From: an uncultured Verrucomicrobia subdivision 3 bacterium | GTDB taxonomy: Bacteria; Verrucomicrobiota; Verrucomicrobiia; Limisphaerales; UBA11358 | DNA: 46,902 bases | Direction: 5' to 3' | NCBI GenBank assembly: GCA_903917705.1 | Contig: CAIXBQ010000128.1 | Location: 1 to 46,902, forward strand | In this document: positions 1-9,448 of the stretch, piece by piece | How the letters are laid out: each line of letters begins with the position of its first letter | How positions within the stretch are numbered: the stretch's first letter is position 1 | Position numbers and translations under genes: made by a program | Notes under the pieces: generated by a model | What the model saw: the letters and a program-made list of their open reading frames with translations, nothing else | Told to the model about the DNA's origin: nothing | Database searches by the model: none

Positions 1-147
1 CTGAAGCTGCGCTTAAAATGAGCCGCCTCAACCCATGCCGGATGTCAACCCATTCTTGACTTTTCTTTCACTCACCATCCACCAGACCACCCGAAGCCAA
101 ACAACTTTCCAAAAAATGGATTATTCAGACGCACTCTAAGGTTTTTT

Positions 148-249
148 ATGATTATTGTTGGAGCCTTGGAGGTGCTGCTGGTCGTTGGCGTGCTTTTGCT
201 CATGGATCGGTTGTCTTTTTTATCCGTTAACCTTTGGCGGGCAGCCTGA
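148..249 (+). CDS. Possible 33-residue single-span membrane peptide
   Basis: Short reading frame starting MIIVGALEVLLVVGVLLLMD and ending LWRAA. The first 20 or so residues are a continuous hydrophobic stretch, as expected for one membrane span, followed by a short tail. An AAGG lies about seven bases before the ATG (138-141), which is reasonable Shine-Dalgarno spacing. No family is recognised. The frame faces away from the window edge and its stop lies about 25 bases before the convergent end of the phosphodiesterase gene. Such short hydrophobic frames also arise by chance, so this is a candidate only. The remaining bases of 1-275 show no other feature I can support. Confidence 0.3.
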   Translation: MIIVGALEVLLVVGVLLLMDRLSFLSVNLWRAA

Positions 250-275
250 TGATATGAAGCGGTGGCCGGCCGATT

Positions 276-908
276 TTATTCCGCCAGCAAAAACGACGCC
301 AACGAAACGTGTCTGGCTCCAGCTGAAGTGAGTTCACTGCGGACGATTTCCACTTCCCTGGCCTGCCAGTCGCCAAAGTGAAATTGGTAAAGGCTTGTGG
401 CGTGTTTCAACAAATTGGGTGTTGCCGAGTGATACCCCGGCTTGAATCGTCCCAATGTGATGTGGCTGGTGAATTTTCCCCACCTCTCGGCCGGCGTAAA
501 TGGCCGGATTGCTTCTTCCAGCTGCCGTTGCAGTTTTGACAGTTGTCCGCTGTCATCGTCCACCCCCGCCCAAATCACCCGCGCCCTTTGCGGACTGGGG
601 AAAAAACCGATGCCCTGCGCGGAAAGTTTCAGGACCTTGCAGCCGGCGCAAACCTTGGCCGCGGATTCTTCCAGTGCCGCCACTTGCGCCGTTCGCACAT
701 CGCCGAGAAACATCAGCGTGACATGAAATTGTTCCGGTGGTGTCCAGCGGATGGCCCCCGGCGGTGAACTGCGCCGCAGCCGGCCTTGCGCCAGGCCGAT
801 TTCGTTCTGCAGCTCGGGCGGAACGGCAATGGCGACAAAAAGTCGCAGAAATCCTGCTGAACTGTCGCTAGTCAGTGTCGACCTCGGTTCGGTTACCGGG
901 AGATGCAC
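276..908 (-). CDS. thpR: RNA 2',3'-cyclic phosphodiesterase (2H family, ThpR/LigT)
   Basis: Member of the 2H phosphoesterase superfamily, which opens 2',3'-cyclic phosphate ends of RNA and can join tRNA halves in vitro. The two signature HxT motifs are visible: HVTLMFLGD in the first half and HITLGRFK in the second, with FLRLFVAIAVP as the usual family start near residue 20. Length (210 codons) is slightly above the usual 180-200 because of an N-terminal tail. The start used is a GTG four bases after the stop of the upstream PEBP gene, so the two are probably co-transcribed; a later start just before FLRLFVAI is possible. Cytoplasmic. Family assignment is secure; its physiological substrate in bacteria is not well defined. 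Confidence 0.9.
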   Translation of the reverse strand: MHLPVTEPRSTLTSDSSAGFLRLFVAIAVPPELQNEIGLAQGRLRRSSPPGAIRWTPPEQFHVTLMFLGDVRTAQVAALEESAAKVCAGCKVLKLSAQGIGFFPSPQRARVIWAGVDDDSGQLSKLQRQLEEAIRPFTPAERWGKFTSHITLGRFKPGYHSATPNLLKHATSLYQFHFGDWQAREVEIVRSELTSAGARHVSLASFLLAE

Positions 909-912
909 GCGG

Positions 913-1473
913 TTATTTTCTTTGGTACGTTCCCATCAATTGCGCTTCGGTGATGATGTGTCCGCCCATCGCCTTGAGCAGATCTTCTTTCGTAAGACCG
1001 GATTTGTGTTCGGGTCGGAGATCGAGCGCATAGAGCTTGAAAAAATATCGGTGTGGCTTGCCGGCCGGCGGACAGGGGCCGCCATAGCCGATGCGTTTGT
1101 AATCATTCAGGCCCTGTTTCGCGCCGTTGGCCAACTCGGCGGATTTTGGCACGTCTTCCGCCAGGCCGGTAGTATCCGGTGGCAGATCGTATATTACCCA
1201 ATGCACCCAGGTGCCCATCGGGGCATCGGGGTCGTCGCAAATTAATGCAAAACTTTTCGTGGCGGATGGCATGCCCGACCAGTTCAGCACAGGTGAAAGG
1301 TTTTGGTCATCGAATGCATGCCGACGGGGAATCGGCTGGCCGGCGGCAAAAGCAGTGGTGGTGAGATTAAGATTCATGGCAACTCCATTGGTTGGGGGAA
1401 TATTAACATTGCCAGCCGTGAGGAAACCGGCCTGCAACGCTGCGGCGAAAAACAGTGTGGCTCGCGCGCTCAT
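913..1473 (-). CDS. YbhB/YbcL-family (PEBP, Raf kinase inhibitor-like) protein
   Basis: Phosphatidylethanolamine-binding-protein fold. The ligand-pocket signatures are present: CDDPDAPMGTWVHWV around residues 82-96 and GYGGPCPPAGKPHRY further on, then the FKLYALDL strand. The bacterial family members YbhB and YbcL have no firmly established biochemical role. The N-terminus (MSARATLFFAAALQAGFLTAG) looks like a signal peptide, suggesting export to the periplasm. It is the first gene of a two-gene minus-strand unit with the 2',3'-cyclic phosphodiesterase, four bases apart. The 189-bp upstream gap is shared with the divergent TSUP permease gene. Confidence 0.9.
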   Translation of the reverse strand: MSARATLFFAAALQAGFLTAGNVNIPPTNGVAMNLNLTTTAFAAGQPIPRRHAFDDQNLSPVLNWSGMPSATKSFALICDDPDAPMGTWVHWVIYDLPPDTTGLAEDVPKSAELANGAKQGLNDYKRIGYGGPCPPAGKPHRYFFKLYALDLRPEHKSGLTKEDLLKAMGGHIITEAQLMGTYQRK

Positions 1474-1662
1474 GACAGGACTTTACTCCCGCACGAATGA
1501 TTGCAAAGTAAATAATCCGCTGAGGTCATGGCGGGTGTTACAGGCCACAATGAAGCCGTTATCAGGGTGGGGCGGCGCATGGAACTTCAGGACTTTTCAA
1601 GCCCGGCCCAATTCGTTTTGCCGCCTTGAGTCATTGATGGAACGCATTAGACTGTTGAAATA

Positions 1663-2445
1663 ATGATGTCGTATTGGGAAATGATCGGGCTGGCGGGTTC
1701 AGCCGTCGGCGCGGGTGTCATCAATGCCGTGGCGGGTGGCGGTACTCTCCTCACTTTTCCGACCCTGCTCGCGTTTGGAACTTCTCCGGTGGTGGCCAAC
1801 GCCACCAGCACGCTTGCCCTTGTGATTGGCACCAGCGGTGGCATGGTCGGAAACCGCCGGCACCTCCAGGCCATCAAGCCGTGGCTTTGGCGTTTTCTGC
1901 CCGCGAGCCTCATCGGCGGCCTGATTGGCAGCGCTCTGTTGACACATACGAGCAATCACACCTTCGCCCGGCTGGTGCCGTTCCTGATTCTTTTTGCGAC
2001 CTTGCTCTTTCTCGCCCAGGGGTTTTTCCGGCGCTTCGCCGGCTCCCATCTCGATGCCAGGGGAGCCCGCCCGCCTGGCCGCATCTGGTGGGCAGCCATT
2101 TTTTTTCAATTCCTGGTGTCCATCTACGGCGGTTTTTTCGGGACCGGCATCGGCATTTTGATGCTGGCGACCCTCGGGTTTGTCGGGATGCACAACATTT
2201 ACGAGATGAACACGCTCAAGACGATGCTGGGATCGTTGCTCAATCTTGTCGCCGCGCTGTGGTTCATCGGCGCCGGCTTGATCGACTGGCCGCGGGTCGC
2301 CGTGATGACCGCCGGAGCTGTGGTGGGTTATTATCTGGGCTCGCATTATTCCCAGCGCATTTCACCAGCGCGGGTCCGGCTCATCATCACCGCCATCGGC
2401 TTCATCATCGCCGCCGTGACCTTCTACCGGGAATTTATGCGTTAA
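1663..2445 (+). CDS. TSUP-family (TauE/SafE) anion permease
   Basis: Integral membrane protein of 260 residues with about eight hydrophobic segments in two repeated halves. The first half carries the family-typical GAGVINAVAGGGTLLTFP and NATSTLALVIG; the second half opens with YGGFFGTGIGILMLATLGF and MNTLKTMLGSLLN. Members of the TauE/SafE (DUF81) family move sulfite, sulfoacetate or other small organosulfur anions across the inner membrane. No sulfur gene lies nearby, so the substrate cannot be assigned. Two adjacent ATGs give alternative starts one codon apart. It converges on the long VWA gene with a 22-bp gap and no clear terminator. Confidence 0.88.
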   Translation: MMSYWEMIGLAGSAVGAGVINAVAGGGTLLTFPTLLAFGTSPVVANATSTLALVIGTSGGMVGNRRHLQAIKPWLWRFLPASLIGGLIGSALLTHTSNHTFARLVPFLILFATLLFLAQGFFRRFAGSHLDARGARPPGRIWWAAIFFQFLVSIYGGFFGTGIGILMLATLGFVGMHNIYEMNTLKTMLGSLLNLVAALWFIGAGLIDWPRVAVMTAGAVVGYYLGSHYSQRISPARVRLIITAIGFIIAAVTFYREFMR

Positions 2446-2467
2446 GTTTGCCCGGCTCCGGCGAAAA

Positions 2468-5311
2468 CTAACGCTCTTTGTCCGTGCGGCGATTTGCTCG
2501 TTCCCGCGCCTTACGCAGCGCATCAATCGCGGTTTCTGTGCCGGCCGGTTTTGCCGTCGCCGGTTTCCGTTCAACCGGCGCCGCGGAATCCGAAATGCTG
2601 GCTTCTGTTTTCGCAACGGCTGGTCTTGCGGCTGGGCGGGCCGGCTTGCGGACAAGCCACCACAAAGCGGGCTTGCGCGCCGGAACGGTCCGCATTGTTT
2701 CCGTCTCCTCCGTCTCAAAAGGAGCCGCCGCGGGTTGAATTCTGAAAAACCGCGAAACCCATCCGGTTCGTCGTTCCAGAATTTCCAGCAGAAATAAGAT
2801 CGTCCCCATGACCAGCAGCCACGGCGCGAGTTCGACAAAGCGCGATTTTACTGGCAGCTCATCCCAGATCTTCGGAATCTCGATCCGCTCCCGGCCACCG
2901 GTCGTCGTTGCAATCTGGGCGAGCGTCGCCGCGCCACGCCCGGGTTGGTCGGGCGCAAATTCCGGCGAATACGGCAGGCACGCCGCCGGCAGTGTGACCG
3001 GCTGCTGCCCGGCGATTTCTACCGTGTTTAAAACTGTTTCACGTCCGGCCACCGGTATCGCGGCTTCGAGCAGGTCGGCGTTTTTCCACTGTAACAACTG
3101 GGTTTCTTTCGCCGGCGCGGCCCCGGTATGCCCATGTAAAACCCGCACGCGCGGGAGCGTTGAAAACGGTTCCGCCTTGCGCGCCGGATCGAGGTGCAGT
3201 TGCACGAAACACACGCCCTCGCGGATTTCCTGGGTCAGCAGCATTTCGTCAGGCAGCGGCTGGCGTTTGCCGGCCACCCAGCGCGCGAGGGTCGCGTAAA
3301 ATTCGCCGGCCTGGCTCCATTTCGGTAATTCGCCGCTGTATTTTCCATCGGCCTCGCCGAGATAGCACAGCACGCGGCCGTTGCCCGCGTTCCACGACGC
3401 CACGACCGGCGCCTTATATTCGTCGCCGGTCACGGCGGCCAGATTCGCCTGCGGCCGGAGATAGCACAGATTATATCCGCCCAGCGGCGGCGGCGCGCCC
3501 GCCAGCGGCGCGCCGAGGATCGAATAGCCGGCGGTGATTTCAAACGGGGTCGGCTGGTCGATGAACGTGCTGCGCGCGATGGTGAACGTGTCCTGCGCAA
3601 AGATCCGCGGGATCTCGTCTGGATTGTCGCTGAAATAACATTCGCCCCCGCCCCGCCGCGCGATGTCCTTGAGCAGATTTGCATCGCAGTCGTGTTCCGT
3701 CCCGAGGCCGACCACGCTGACCGTCACATCGGCCTCGCGCAGCTTCGCGACAATTTCCTCATAATGCGCCGACTGCTCCGCGTCCGCCGCGTCGGAAAAC
3801 AGGATGATGTGCTTCGTCTGCGACTTGGAGCTGGATATCATCTGCGCCGAGGCCACCAGCGCCTCGTAAATGTATATGCCGCCGCCCATTGAGCCGATGC
3901 CTAGAATCTGGCTGCGATAGGACCGGTTGTTTTCGACTGTGTCCAACGGCACGATCTTGTGCGGTGCCGTGTCCACGGCAAACACGCCGATCTCGTCCAT
4001 TGGCGACAATAAATCCAATACCTGCACCGTGCCGAGATCGGCCAGGTCCATTTTGATGCGCCCCCCACCCGCCGGCATGGACATGCTGCCGGAACGATCG
4101 AGCGCAACCACCACCGCAACGCTTAACTTGCGGTGTTCGCGGCGCATTTCCATCGAGATCGGAAGCACGCGCTCCAGCGGTGATTTAAAATAGCCGCCCG
4201 GCCCATAGGCTTTTTGTCCGCCGGTCATCGCCAGCCCGCTGCCGGCTTCCTCCACCCATGACGCCAGCGTTTCCATGCCGCTCATGCCGATTTGACCCGC
4301 CGGGACGTTCTCAATCAGTACGGCGGAATACTGTGAAAGCTCCTCCAGCGACCATTTGCATTGGCCCGGCGTTTTGCCGGCCACCTCCATCGCGCCGCCC
4401 CGCAGCAGTTTTACCAGTCCGGAATTTTCGCCCGCCGCGGAAACCACCAGGACCGGGCGCGCGCCTTCCACGCCGACCAGCGCGCGGGCTAAATTGTTCT
4501 CCGGCACCGGATCATCCTTCGCGCCTTGAATCGTGATGGTGTATTCGTTCACGCCTGCCCTCCCCGCGCGGTCGCGAAACATCAAGCGGGAGCGTCCGGC
4601 GGAAACCATTTTCGAGCCGGATGAAATAATATCATCATCCCGCCGGAGCTGGTATTGGATTTCTTGGTCGGCTGGCGCCTGTACCCAGACGCTCAAGGCA
4701 AACGCCTGGCCCGGCTGGACCGACTGGGGTGTGACAAAACTTTGGATGGCCACGTCGCCCGTCTGTGGCCGGGCGAGCAGCCGGTAGTCCACCGCCACGC
4801 CGCGGCCGGCGGCACGCGCGGCGGCGGCGGCTGGGTCTTTGCCCGTCCATTTGCCATCGGATATCACCAGCAATCGCCCCCCCCCATCCGGCGGCATCAG
4901 CGCCAGCGCGGATTCCATCGCATTGTTCAGGCTGGAATGATCCGCACCCACCTGTGCCGTAAACCCGCTAAACTCGCCCCGCTGCGGCGACTGCTCCACC
5001 GCGGCGTCGCGCCCGAATGCGACGACGCCAAGCTGGTCCCGCGGCCCCATGGATTTGTGGAGCAGCCCGATGATTTCCTTTTCCGCCTCCGCGGCATTGG
5101 CCGGCATGGATTCGCTGCGGTCGGCCACGACGATCACTGTTCCGGCGCGGTCGGGTAATCTAATTGCCAGCTGCCCCAGCGCCAGCACCACGAGCAGAAA
5201 AGTCGCCGCCCGCAGGATATTCAGCCAGCGGTTCGGCAAAGGCCAAATGAACCACGCCGCCGCGAGCGGAATCACCAGCAGGAGCCAGACCGGCTGGAAC
5301 AGGACCACCAC
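2468..5311 (-). CDS. Large membrane protein with two VWA domains
   Basis: Last gene of the eight-gene operon, 947 residues from a GTG start. The N-terminus has two hydrophobic spans (PVWLLLVIPLAAAWFIWPL and the LRAATFLLVVLAL region). A first von Willebrand A domain follows with MIDAS motif DRSES (about residue 85). A central segment resembles the glutamine-amidotransferase-like fold of such proteins (GSGLAMTGGQKAYGPGGY). A second VWA domain has MIDAS DRSGS near residue 405. A C-terminal span (LAPWLLVMGTILFLLEIL) precedes a charged, proline/alanine-rich cytoplasmic tail. VWA domains bind partners through a metal ion. The start lies next to the stop of the preceding VWA gene, implying coupled translation. 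Probable role: envelope scaffold worked on by the MoxR ATPase; this is inference from related operons. Confidence 0.85.
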   Translation of the reverse strand: MVVLFQPVWLLLVIPLAAAWFIWPLPNRWLNILRAATFLLVVLALGQLAIRLPDRAGTVIVVADRSESMPANAAEAEKEIIGLLHKSMGPRDQLGVVAFGRDAAVEQSPQRGEFSGFTAQVGADHSSLNNAMESALALMPPDGGGRLLVISDGKWTGKDPAAAAARAAGRGVAVDYRLLARPQTGDVAIQSFVTPQSVQPGQAFALSVWVQAPADQEIQYQLRRDDDIISSGSKMVSAGRSRLMFRDRAGRAGVNEYTITIQGAKDDPVPENNLARALVGVEGARPVLVVSAAGENSGLVKLLRGGAMEVAGKTPGQCKWSLEELSQYSAVLIENVPAGQIGMSGMETLASWVEEAGSGLAMTGGQKAYGPGGYFKSPLERVLPISMEMRREHRKLSVAVVVALDRSGSMSMPAGGGRIKMDLADLGTVQVLDLLSPMDEIGVFAVDTAPHKIVPLDTVENNRSYRSQILGIGSMGGGIYIYEALVASAQMISSSKSQTKHIILFSDAADAEQSAHYEEIVAKLREADVTVSVVGLGTEHDCDANLLKDIARRGGGECYFSDNPDEIPRIFAQDTFTIARSTFIDQPTPFEITAGYSILGAPLAGAPPPLGGYNLCYLRPQANLAAVTGDEYKAPVVASWNAGNGRVLCYLGEADGKYSGELPKWSQAGEFYATLARWVAGKRQPLPDEMLLTQEIREGVCFVQLHLDPARKAEPFSTLPRVRVLHGHTGAAPAKETQLLQWKNADLLEAAIPVAGRETVLNTVEIAGQQPVTLPAACLPYSPEFAPDQPGRGAATLAQIATTTGGRERIEIPKIWDELPVKSRFVELAPWLLVMGTILFLLEILERRTGWVSRFFRIQPAAAPFETEETETMRTVPARKPALWWLVRKPARPAARPAVAKTEASISDSAAPVERKPATAKPAGTETAIDALRKARERANRRTDKER

Positions 5312-5312
5312 T

Positions 5313-7064
5313 TCAGCTTCCTCCTTTCGCCGTTGCCACCAGATAAAGATGCGCCGTCAGCAGTGCCAGCGCCAGAAGACCGAAGATCCACCCGACGGAG
5401 GCTTCCACCAGCCGGTGCTCGGTGTCCTCGCTCCATTTGCCCCATTGGCCGGTCGCGCACGCCGACAGATCCGATTTGTCCGCCGCCAGCACGTTCACGG
5501 AAAACTGGTTGGTGGTTGCGCCCGCCACTACCGAATAAATCCCCGGCTGCGGCGTTTCCAGCGCCAGTTCGCCGCCGGTTTTCGGGAAAAACCTTTTTTC
5601 GCCATTCGGTTGCATGACGGTCACGGCTTCGCCGGTGGTTTTCAAAACCACTTCCGCACCGAGGCGGGCGTTGCTTTCCTTAAGGCCGGGCATTTCGGAA
5701 ATCCGCCACGACAAAATGTTCCAGAACAGGATCGGCCAGTCCGGCGTGTTTTGCAGCGTGGATATTTCGGGGTTCAGATTCAGGGTCAGATGCCGGCGAC
5801 CCATCGCGTCTTCGCGGGCGGAAAGCAACGGCGTGTTGCCAGCAAAAATGACCGGTACCGCACCGGGCGGATTGGTCGCGGCCGCGGCCGCCCAGACAAC
5901 GCCCTCTAGTGCCATTCCGGCGGCCAGCGGATGCGAAGTGTCCATGATGAACGGGCCGGTGTAGGCGTTGGTGGCCGCAATCGTGGACCATGCCAGGCTC
6001 CACGCATTGCTACCCGCCGCTGAATCGGTTTCGTGAACGATAAGTTCAGGATTCTCGGAAATCGTCGCGCGCAACCCGGTCGCGTCAAGCGCGCGGTTGG
6101 CGAGCGCGGATGCATTTTCATTCGCGACCGCCACTAGGACGCGCACCCGCTTGCGGATTGGCGGCAGCAATTCGATTCCGTTGTCCTCGGTGAGCGCATC
6201 GGCATCCAGCGTGGCGCGCAGCGCGGGCGCCGCCGCCGGGAGGTTGAAAACCAGCCGCTGGCTTTCATGCGCGCCCAGCAGGATGGCTTGGCTTTGCGCG
6301 GCGTTGGAACCGGTTTGCACCGCCAGTCTGGTCGCGCGGGCGCCGCTGGAAAAATTGGCAACTTCGAGCAGACAGCGGTCTTGTTCCCCAAACGCCGTGC
6401 GCGAGGCGTTGACGATGGCAAAATTGTCCAGCGGCCGGCCGAACGCGTGCCATTCCAGCCGCTGGCTGGTAATTTTTCCATCGGCCGGAGGATGGTCGGT
6501 GAGCACCAGGAGGTTCGCCTGCTGTTTGCCGACTTCGGAGGCTAGGGTCATGGCGGCATCAATTGCCGCGCTTGGCGCCCGGCATTGCCATTGCCGCAAA
6601 AGCTCGTCCACTTCGCGCCAGCTCTTCGCGGTCACGCCAAGCGAGCGCGGTTCCCGGCCGGCCAGGATCAATCGCGTGGCTGGCGGCGGCTGGTGGTGGA
6701 AAAGGTTTTCCAGGAAATCACGCGCGCGGGTTTGCGCGGACACCTGATCCTGAACCGCGCGCATGGAAAAAGAATCATCCAGAACGACGATGAGCGGCCG
6801 CGCGGATTGCGGCAGCTTCCATTGCGGCCCGGTGGCGGCCACGACGAGCAGGATCAGCGCGGCTAGTTCGAGAAAGAACAGCAGCGGCAGTTGTAGACGG
6901 TTTATTTTTGCGCCGCCAGCCTTGGACTGGACTTGAAATTGCCACAGCACGAGGCTTGAAACCTGCCGGCGGCGGAAGCGGTTCCGCAACAGGTAAATGG
7001 CGGTCAGCGCCGGCACGGCGGCCAGCGCCATCAGTGCGAGCGGATAGGTGAGGAACGGAATCAT
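5313..7064 (-). CDS. BatA-like VWA membrane protein
   Basis: The ATG at 7064 is chosen because the protein then begins MIPFLTYPLALMALAAVPAL, followed by LLRNRFRRR, the classic N-terminal membrane anchor of the BatA (aerotolerance regulator) family. This ATG overlaps the stop of the DUF58 gene as ATGA. A second hydrophobic stretch (LPLLFFLELAALILLVVAATG) is followed by a VWA domain with MIDAS DDSFS. The middle and C-terminal part resembles the periplasmic beta-rich domain of Bat/CARDB-type proteins, and a final span (VGWIFGLLALALLTAHLYL) ends the 583-residue protein. Bat proteins are named from Bacteroides, where they affect oxygen tolerance; the molecular role is unsettled. Confidence 0.86.
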   Translation of the reverse strand: MIPFLTYPLALMALAAVPALTAIYLLRNRFRRRQVSSLVLWQFQVQSKAGGAKINRLQLPLLFFLELAALILLVVAATGPQWKLPQSARPLIVVLDDSFSMRAVQDQVSAQTRARDFLENLFHHQPPPATRLILAGREPRSLGVTAKSWREVDELLRQWQCRAPSAAIDAAMTLASEVGKQQANLLVLTDHPPADGKITSQRLEWHAFGRPLDNFAIVNASRTAFGEQDRCLLEVANFSSGARATRLAVQTGSNAAQSQAILLGAHESQRLVFNLPAAAPALRATLDADALTEDNGIELLPPIRKRVRVLVAVANENASALANRALDATGLRATISENPELIVHETDSAAGSNAWSLAWSTIAATNAYTGPFIMDTSHPLAAGMALEGVVWAAAAATNPPGAVPVIFAGNTPLLSAREDAMGRRHLTLNLNPEISTLQNTPDWPILFWNILSWRISEMPGLKESNARLGAEVVLKTTGEAVTVMQPNGEKRFFPKTGGELALETPQPGIYSVVAGATTNQFSVNVLAADKSDLSACATGQWGKWSEDTEHRLVEASVGWIFGLLALALLTAHLYLVATAKGGS

Positions 7065-7927
7065 GCGGGCGTGAGTAGTTGGATCGCTTCCAGTTCCCCG
7101 AGCGATGTTCCTAAATCCTCCGCGATGAGCGTGGTCATTTGCGCGCCGCACTGGCGGCAGGCGTCGGCCCACGACTGCTGCAATTGCGCCAGGTTGTCGG
7201 TATATTGCCTGGCCATGCTGGCATCGATGTAAATTTCATTCTCGGTGCCGGTCTCGCTGTCCACGACGCGCAGGTTGCCGTGTTCCGGCGGAGTTGCATC
7301 GTCGCGGGCCAGCAGTTGGATGACGAAGAGTGCCGCCGCGCCGTCCCGAAGGCGCCGCAGCAGTTGCAACGGTTCGCCCGGCCATAGCAGGTCGCTGACC
7401 AGCACCCGCACGCCCAGCCGGCGGAATTTCGGCGGCAGGATTTCAAAAGCCTGTTCCGGGGTGCGTTTACTGGTCCATTCCAGCCGATCCCATGCGGACG
7501 GCATGAGCGCGTCATTGGGCAGGCGTTGAAAACCTTCACCGGCGAGCCAGACGGACTGGGTGCATTGCGCGTTGGCGGCGGCCGTGGCGAGCAGCGCGGC
7601 CAGTTGGGCGGCGCCGCTGGCCTTCGCGGTGTCTTCCAGGTTCATTGAACACGAGCCGTCAAGAATCAGATCCAGATGCGGCGTGACTTCCTCGCGGTAT
7701 AATTTCACCGTGAGCCGGTCGGTGCGGGCGTATATGCCCCAGTCAATGAAGCGCAGGTCGTCGCCGGGCTGGTATTCGCGGTAGTCCTGAAAATCAATTG
7801 AACTGCCCGCGTGCCGGCCGGAGCGCGAGCCGGTCCAACCGCTCGCGGCGACCTGCGGAATCTGGAGCGCATAGCGCAGGCCAAGTTTTTCGCCGTCGTG
7901 CAGGGCTTGTCGGTAGGCGGGGTCCAT
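7061..7927 (-). CDS. DUF58 domain-containing protein
   Basis: 288-residue soluble protein with the DUF58 signature: DFQDYREYQPGDDLRFIDW near residues 46-64, then a VWA-like domain with DGSCSM. DUF58 proteins are nearly always encoded beside MoxR ATPases and VWA proteins, as here, and are thought to act with them in assembling or activating envelope complexes. Start ATG at 7927 lies nine bases after the stop of the ABC permease gene; its TGA overlaps the start of the BatA-like gene. No membrane segments are seen. Family assignment is secure, molecular function is not. Confidence 0.9.
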   Translation of the reverse strand: MDPAYRQALHDGEKLGLRYALQIPQVAASGWTGSRSGRHAGSSIDFQDYREYQPGDDLRFIDWGIYARTDRLTVKLYREEVTPHLDLILDGSCSMNLEDTAKASGAAQLAALLATAAANAQCTQSVWLAGEGFQRLPNDALMPSAWDRLEWTSKRTPEQAFEILPPKFRRLGVRVLVSDLLWPGEPLQLLRRLRDGAAALFVIQLLARDDATPPEHGNLRVVDSETGTENEIYIDASMARQYTDNLAQLQQSWADACRQCGAQMTTLIAEDLGTSLGELEAIQLLTPA

Positions 7928-7936
7928 GCGGAAAAA

Positions 7937-9448
7937 TCATTTCGGCGCGGGCGGGGCATTTTCCACGGGGACGGGGACCGGCGGCTGGAAAATTCTCACC
8001 TGCCGCATAAACCATCCCGCATTGATGACCAGCATCACCAGCAGCCAGCTGAAGGCGAAATACAGGTGATAAAGGAGCTGGCCGTCATCGCGGAGAAAGG
8101 CGACGTTGAAGACGTTGCCCAGTTGCAGCCCCTCGACGGATTTCCAGGAAAGCTGGTTCAGAAAAAACAGCCCGATGCTCGGCACGATGGCCCACGCGCC
8201 GGCCAGCAGCACTGTGAGCAGCCCGGCTAGTTTCGGCGGGCGGCGGGACAAAAACCGGCGGTGGATGATCAGCGCGGACAGCGCATAGGCGAAAGCATAG
8301 GCCGTGGTGGTGGCAAACCAGTGCTCGTTGGCCGCCGTGGTCGCATAGGACTTGGGGAACGCCGTCACGACTTCATCCGTGATTAGAAACGTCGCGACCA
8401 GGATGCCCGCCACCCAGATGAGGCCGCCCGCCGCCCCGTTGTAAAAGACAAACGCCAGGGCTCGTTTCCATCGTGCATGCGGAATGGTGCGCCGCACCCG
8501 CTGGCTGAGCTGGTCGGCATTGCTGACGGTCGCGAGCAGCGCGAACATCATCACGCCAAAGGTCGGGTACGTCCAGGCCAGCATCCGGGACGCGTCGCCT
8601 GTTTGCGCAACCCAGCTGAAACCCAGCAGACCGCCGGCCAGCCAGCTGGCCGTGAGATAAATCCGCACCGGCAGCGCGCGGTTGGCCGACGGCGGTGAAA
8701 CCAGCGCCACCGTCAGCACAAACAACAGTCCGGTCAGCGCCGCGCCGACCCCCACGCCCGTGGCCACCCCAATCCAGAAATCTTTGCCGGTCATCATCGC
8801 GCCCACGCCCGAGCGCATCATCAGAAAGGAGGTTCCGATCAACGTGCTGATGATCCCAAACGACTGGAAAATGCCGTAGATGACGAAGAGATACTTGAAC
8901 GGCCGGCTCATCGGCAGGCAGGCCAGAAAGATGGCGACCATGTTCGCGGCGCAGACCACCAGGAACAGCAGGGCCAGCACCAGGAACACCGTCGGCAGAT
9001 CCACGCCGCGCAGCAGATTCGTGAACGCCATGAACGGCATGCAGGCACTGAAAAAAAGGACCGCCATATAGGCCCCGCACAAGAATTTTCCGAGCACAAT
9101 CCGGAACGGCGACAGCGAGCTGACGTACAGCAGATCGGGGTTGTTTTCCTGCCGTTCCGCCGCCACGCGCACCCCGACGTATAGCGGAATGAAAAAGATG
9201 CTCGCGCCGGCCAGGATCACCACGAACGCGGAGAACATGGATCCGCCCAGCTGGATGTTCTCGCTCACCTCAAAACTCTGGCCGACCAGGAAAATCAGCG
9301 ACGTGATGAATAGCACCGTCAGGAACAGCAGCAGCATGCCGGTGACCGCCCAGCTGCGGACGGCTTGCCGGAGCTCCTTGATGACGATCGGGTTCAGCTC
9401 CCACTCGCGCCAATTGGTGAAATGGCTTTTGATGCTCGCCCGGCTCAT
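7937..9448 (-). CDS. ABC-2 type transporter permease
   Basis: The ATG at 9448 overlaps the TAA of the ATPase gene, giving a protein that begins MSRASIKSHFTNWREWELNP, followed by IVIKELRQAVRSWAV, a typical ABC-2 permease opening with a cytoplasmic lead into the first span. About 12 hydrophobic segments follow over 503 residues, roughly double the six-span minimum. The C-terminus ends in a short proline-rich tail (PPVPVPVENAPPAPK). It partners the ATPase encoded immediately upstream. ABC-2 permeases commonly export polysaccharides, lipids or drugs, and some act in secretion or gliding; the substrate here is unknown. Its position inside a MoxR/VWA operon suggests envelope work. Confidence 0.85.
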   Translation of the reverse strand: MSRASIKSHFTNWREWELNPIVIKELRQAVRSWAVTGMLLLFLTVLFITSLIFLVGQSFEVSENIQLGGSMFSAFVVILAGASIFFIPLYVGVRVAAERQENNPDLLYVSSLSPFRIVLGKFLCGAYMAVLFFSACMPFMAFTNLLRGVDLPTVFLVLALLFLVVCAANMVAIFLACLPMSRPFKYLFVIYGIFQSFGIISTLIGTSFLMMRSGVGAMMTGKDFWIGVATGVGVGAALTGLLFVLTVALVSPPSANRALPVRIYLTASWLAGGLLGFSWVAQTGDASRMLAWTYPTFGVMMFALLATVSNADQLSQRVRRTIPHARWKRALAFVFYNGAAGGLIWVAGILVATFLITDEVVTAFPKSYATTAANEHWFATTTAYAFAYALSALIIHRRFLSRRPPKLAGLLTVLLAGAWAIVPSIGLFFLNQLSWKSVEGLQLGNVFNVAFLRDDGQLLYHLYFAFSWLLVMLVINAGWFMRQVRIFQPPVPVPVENAPPAPK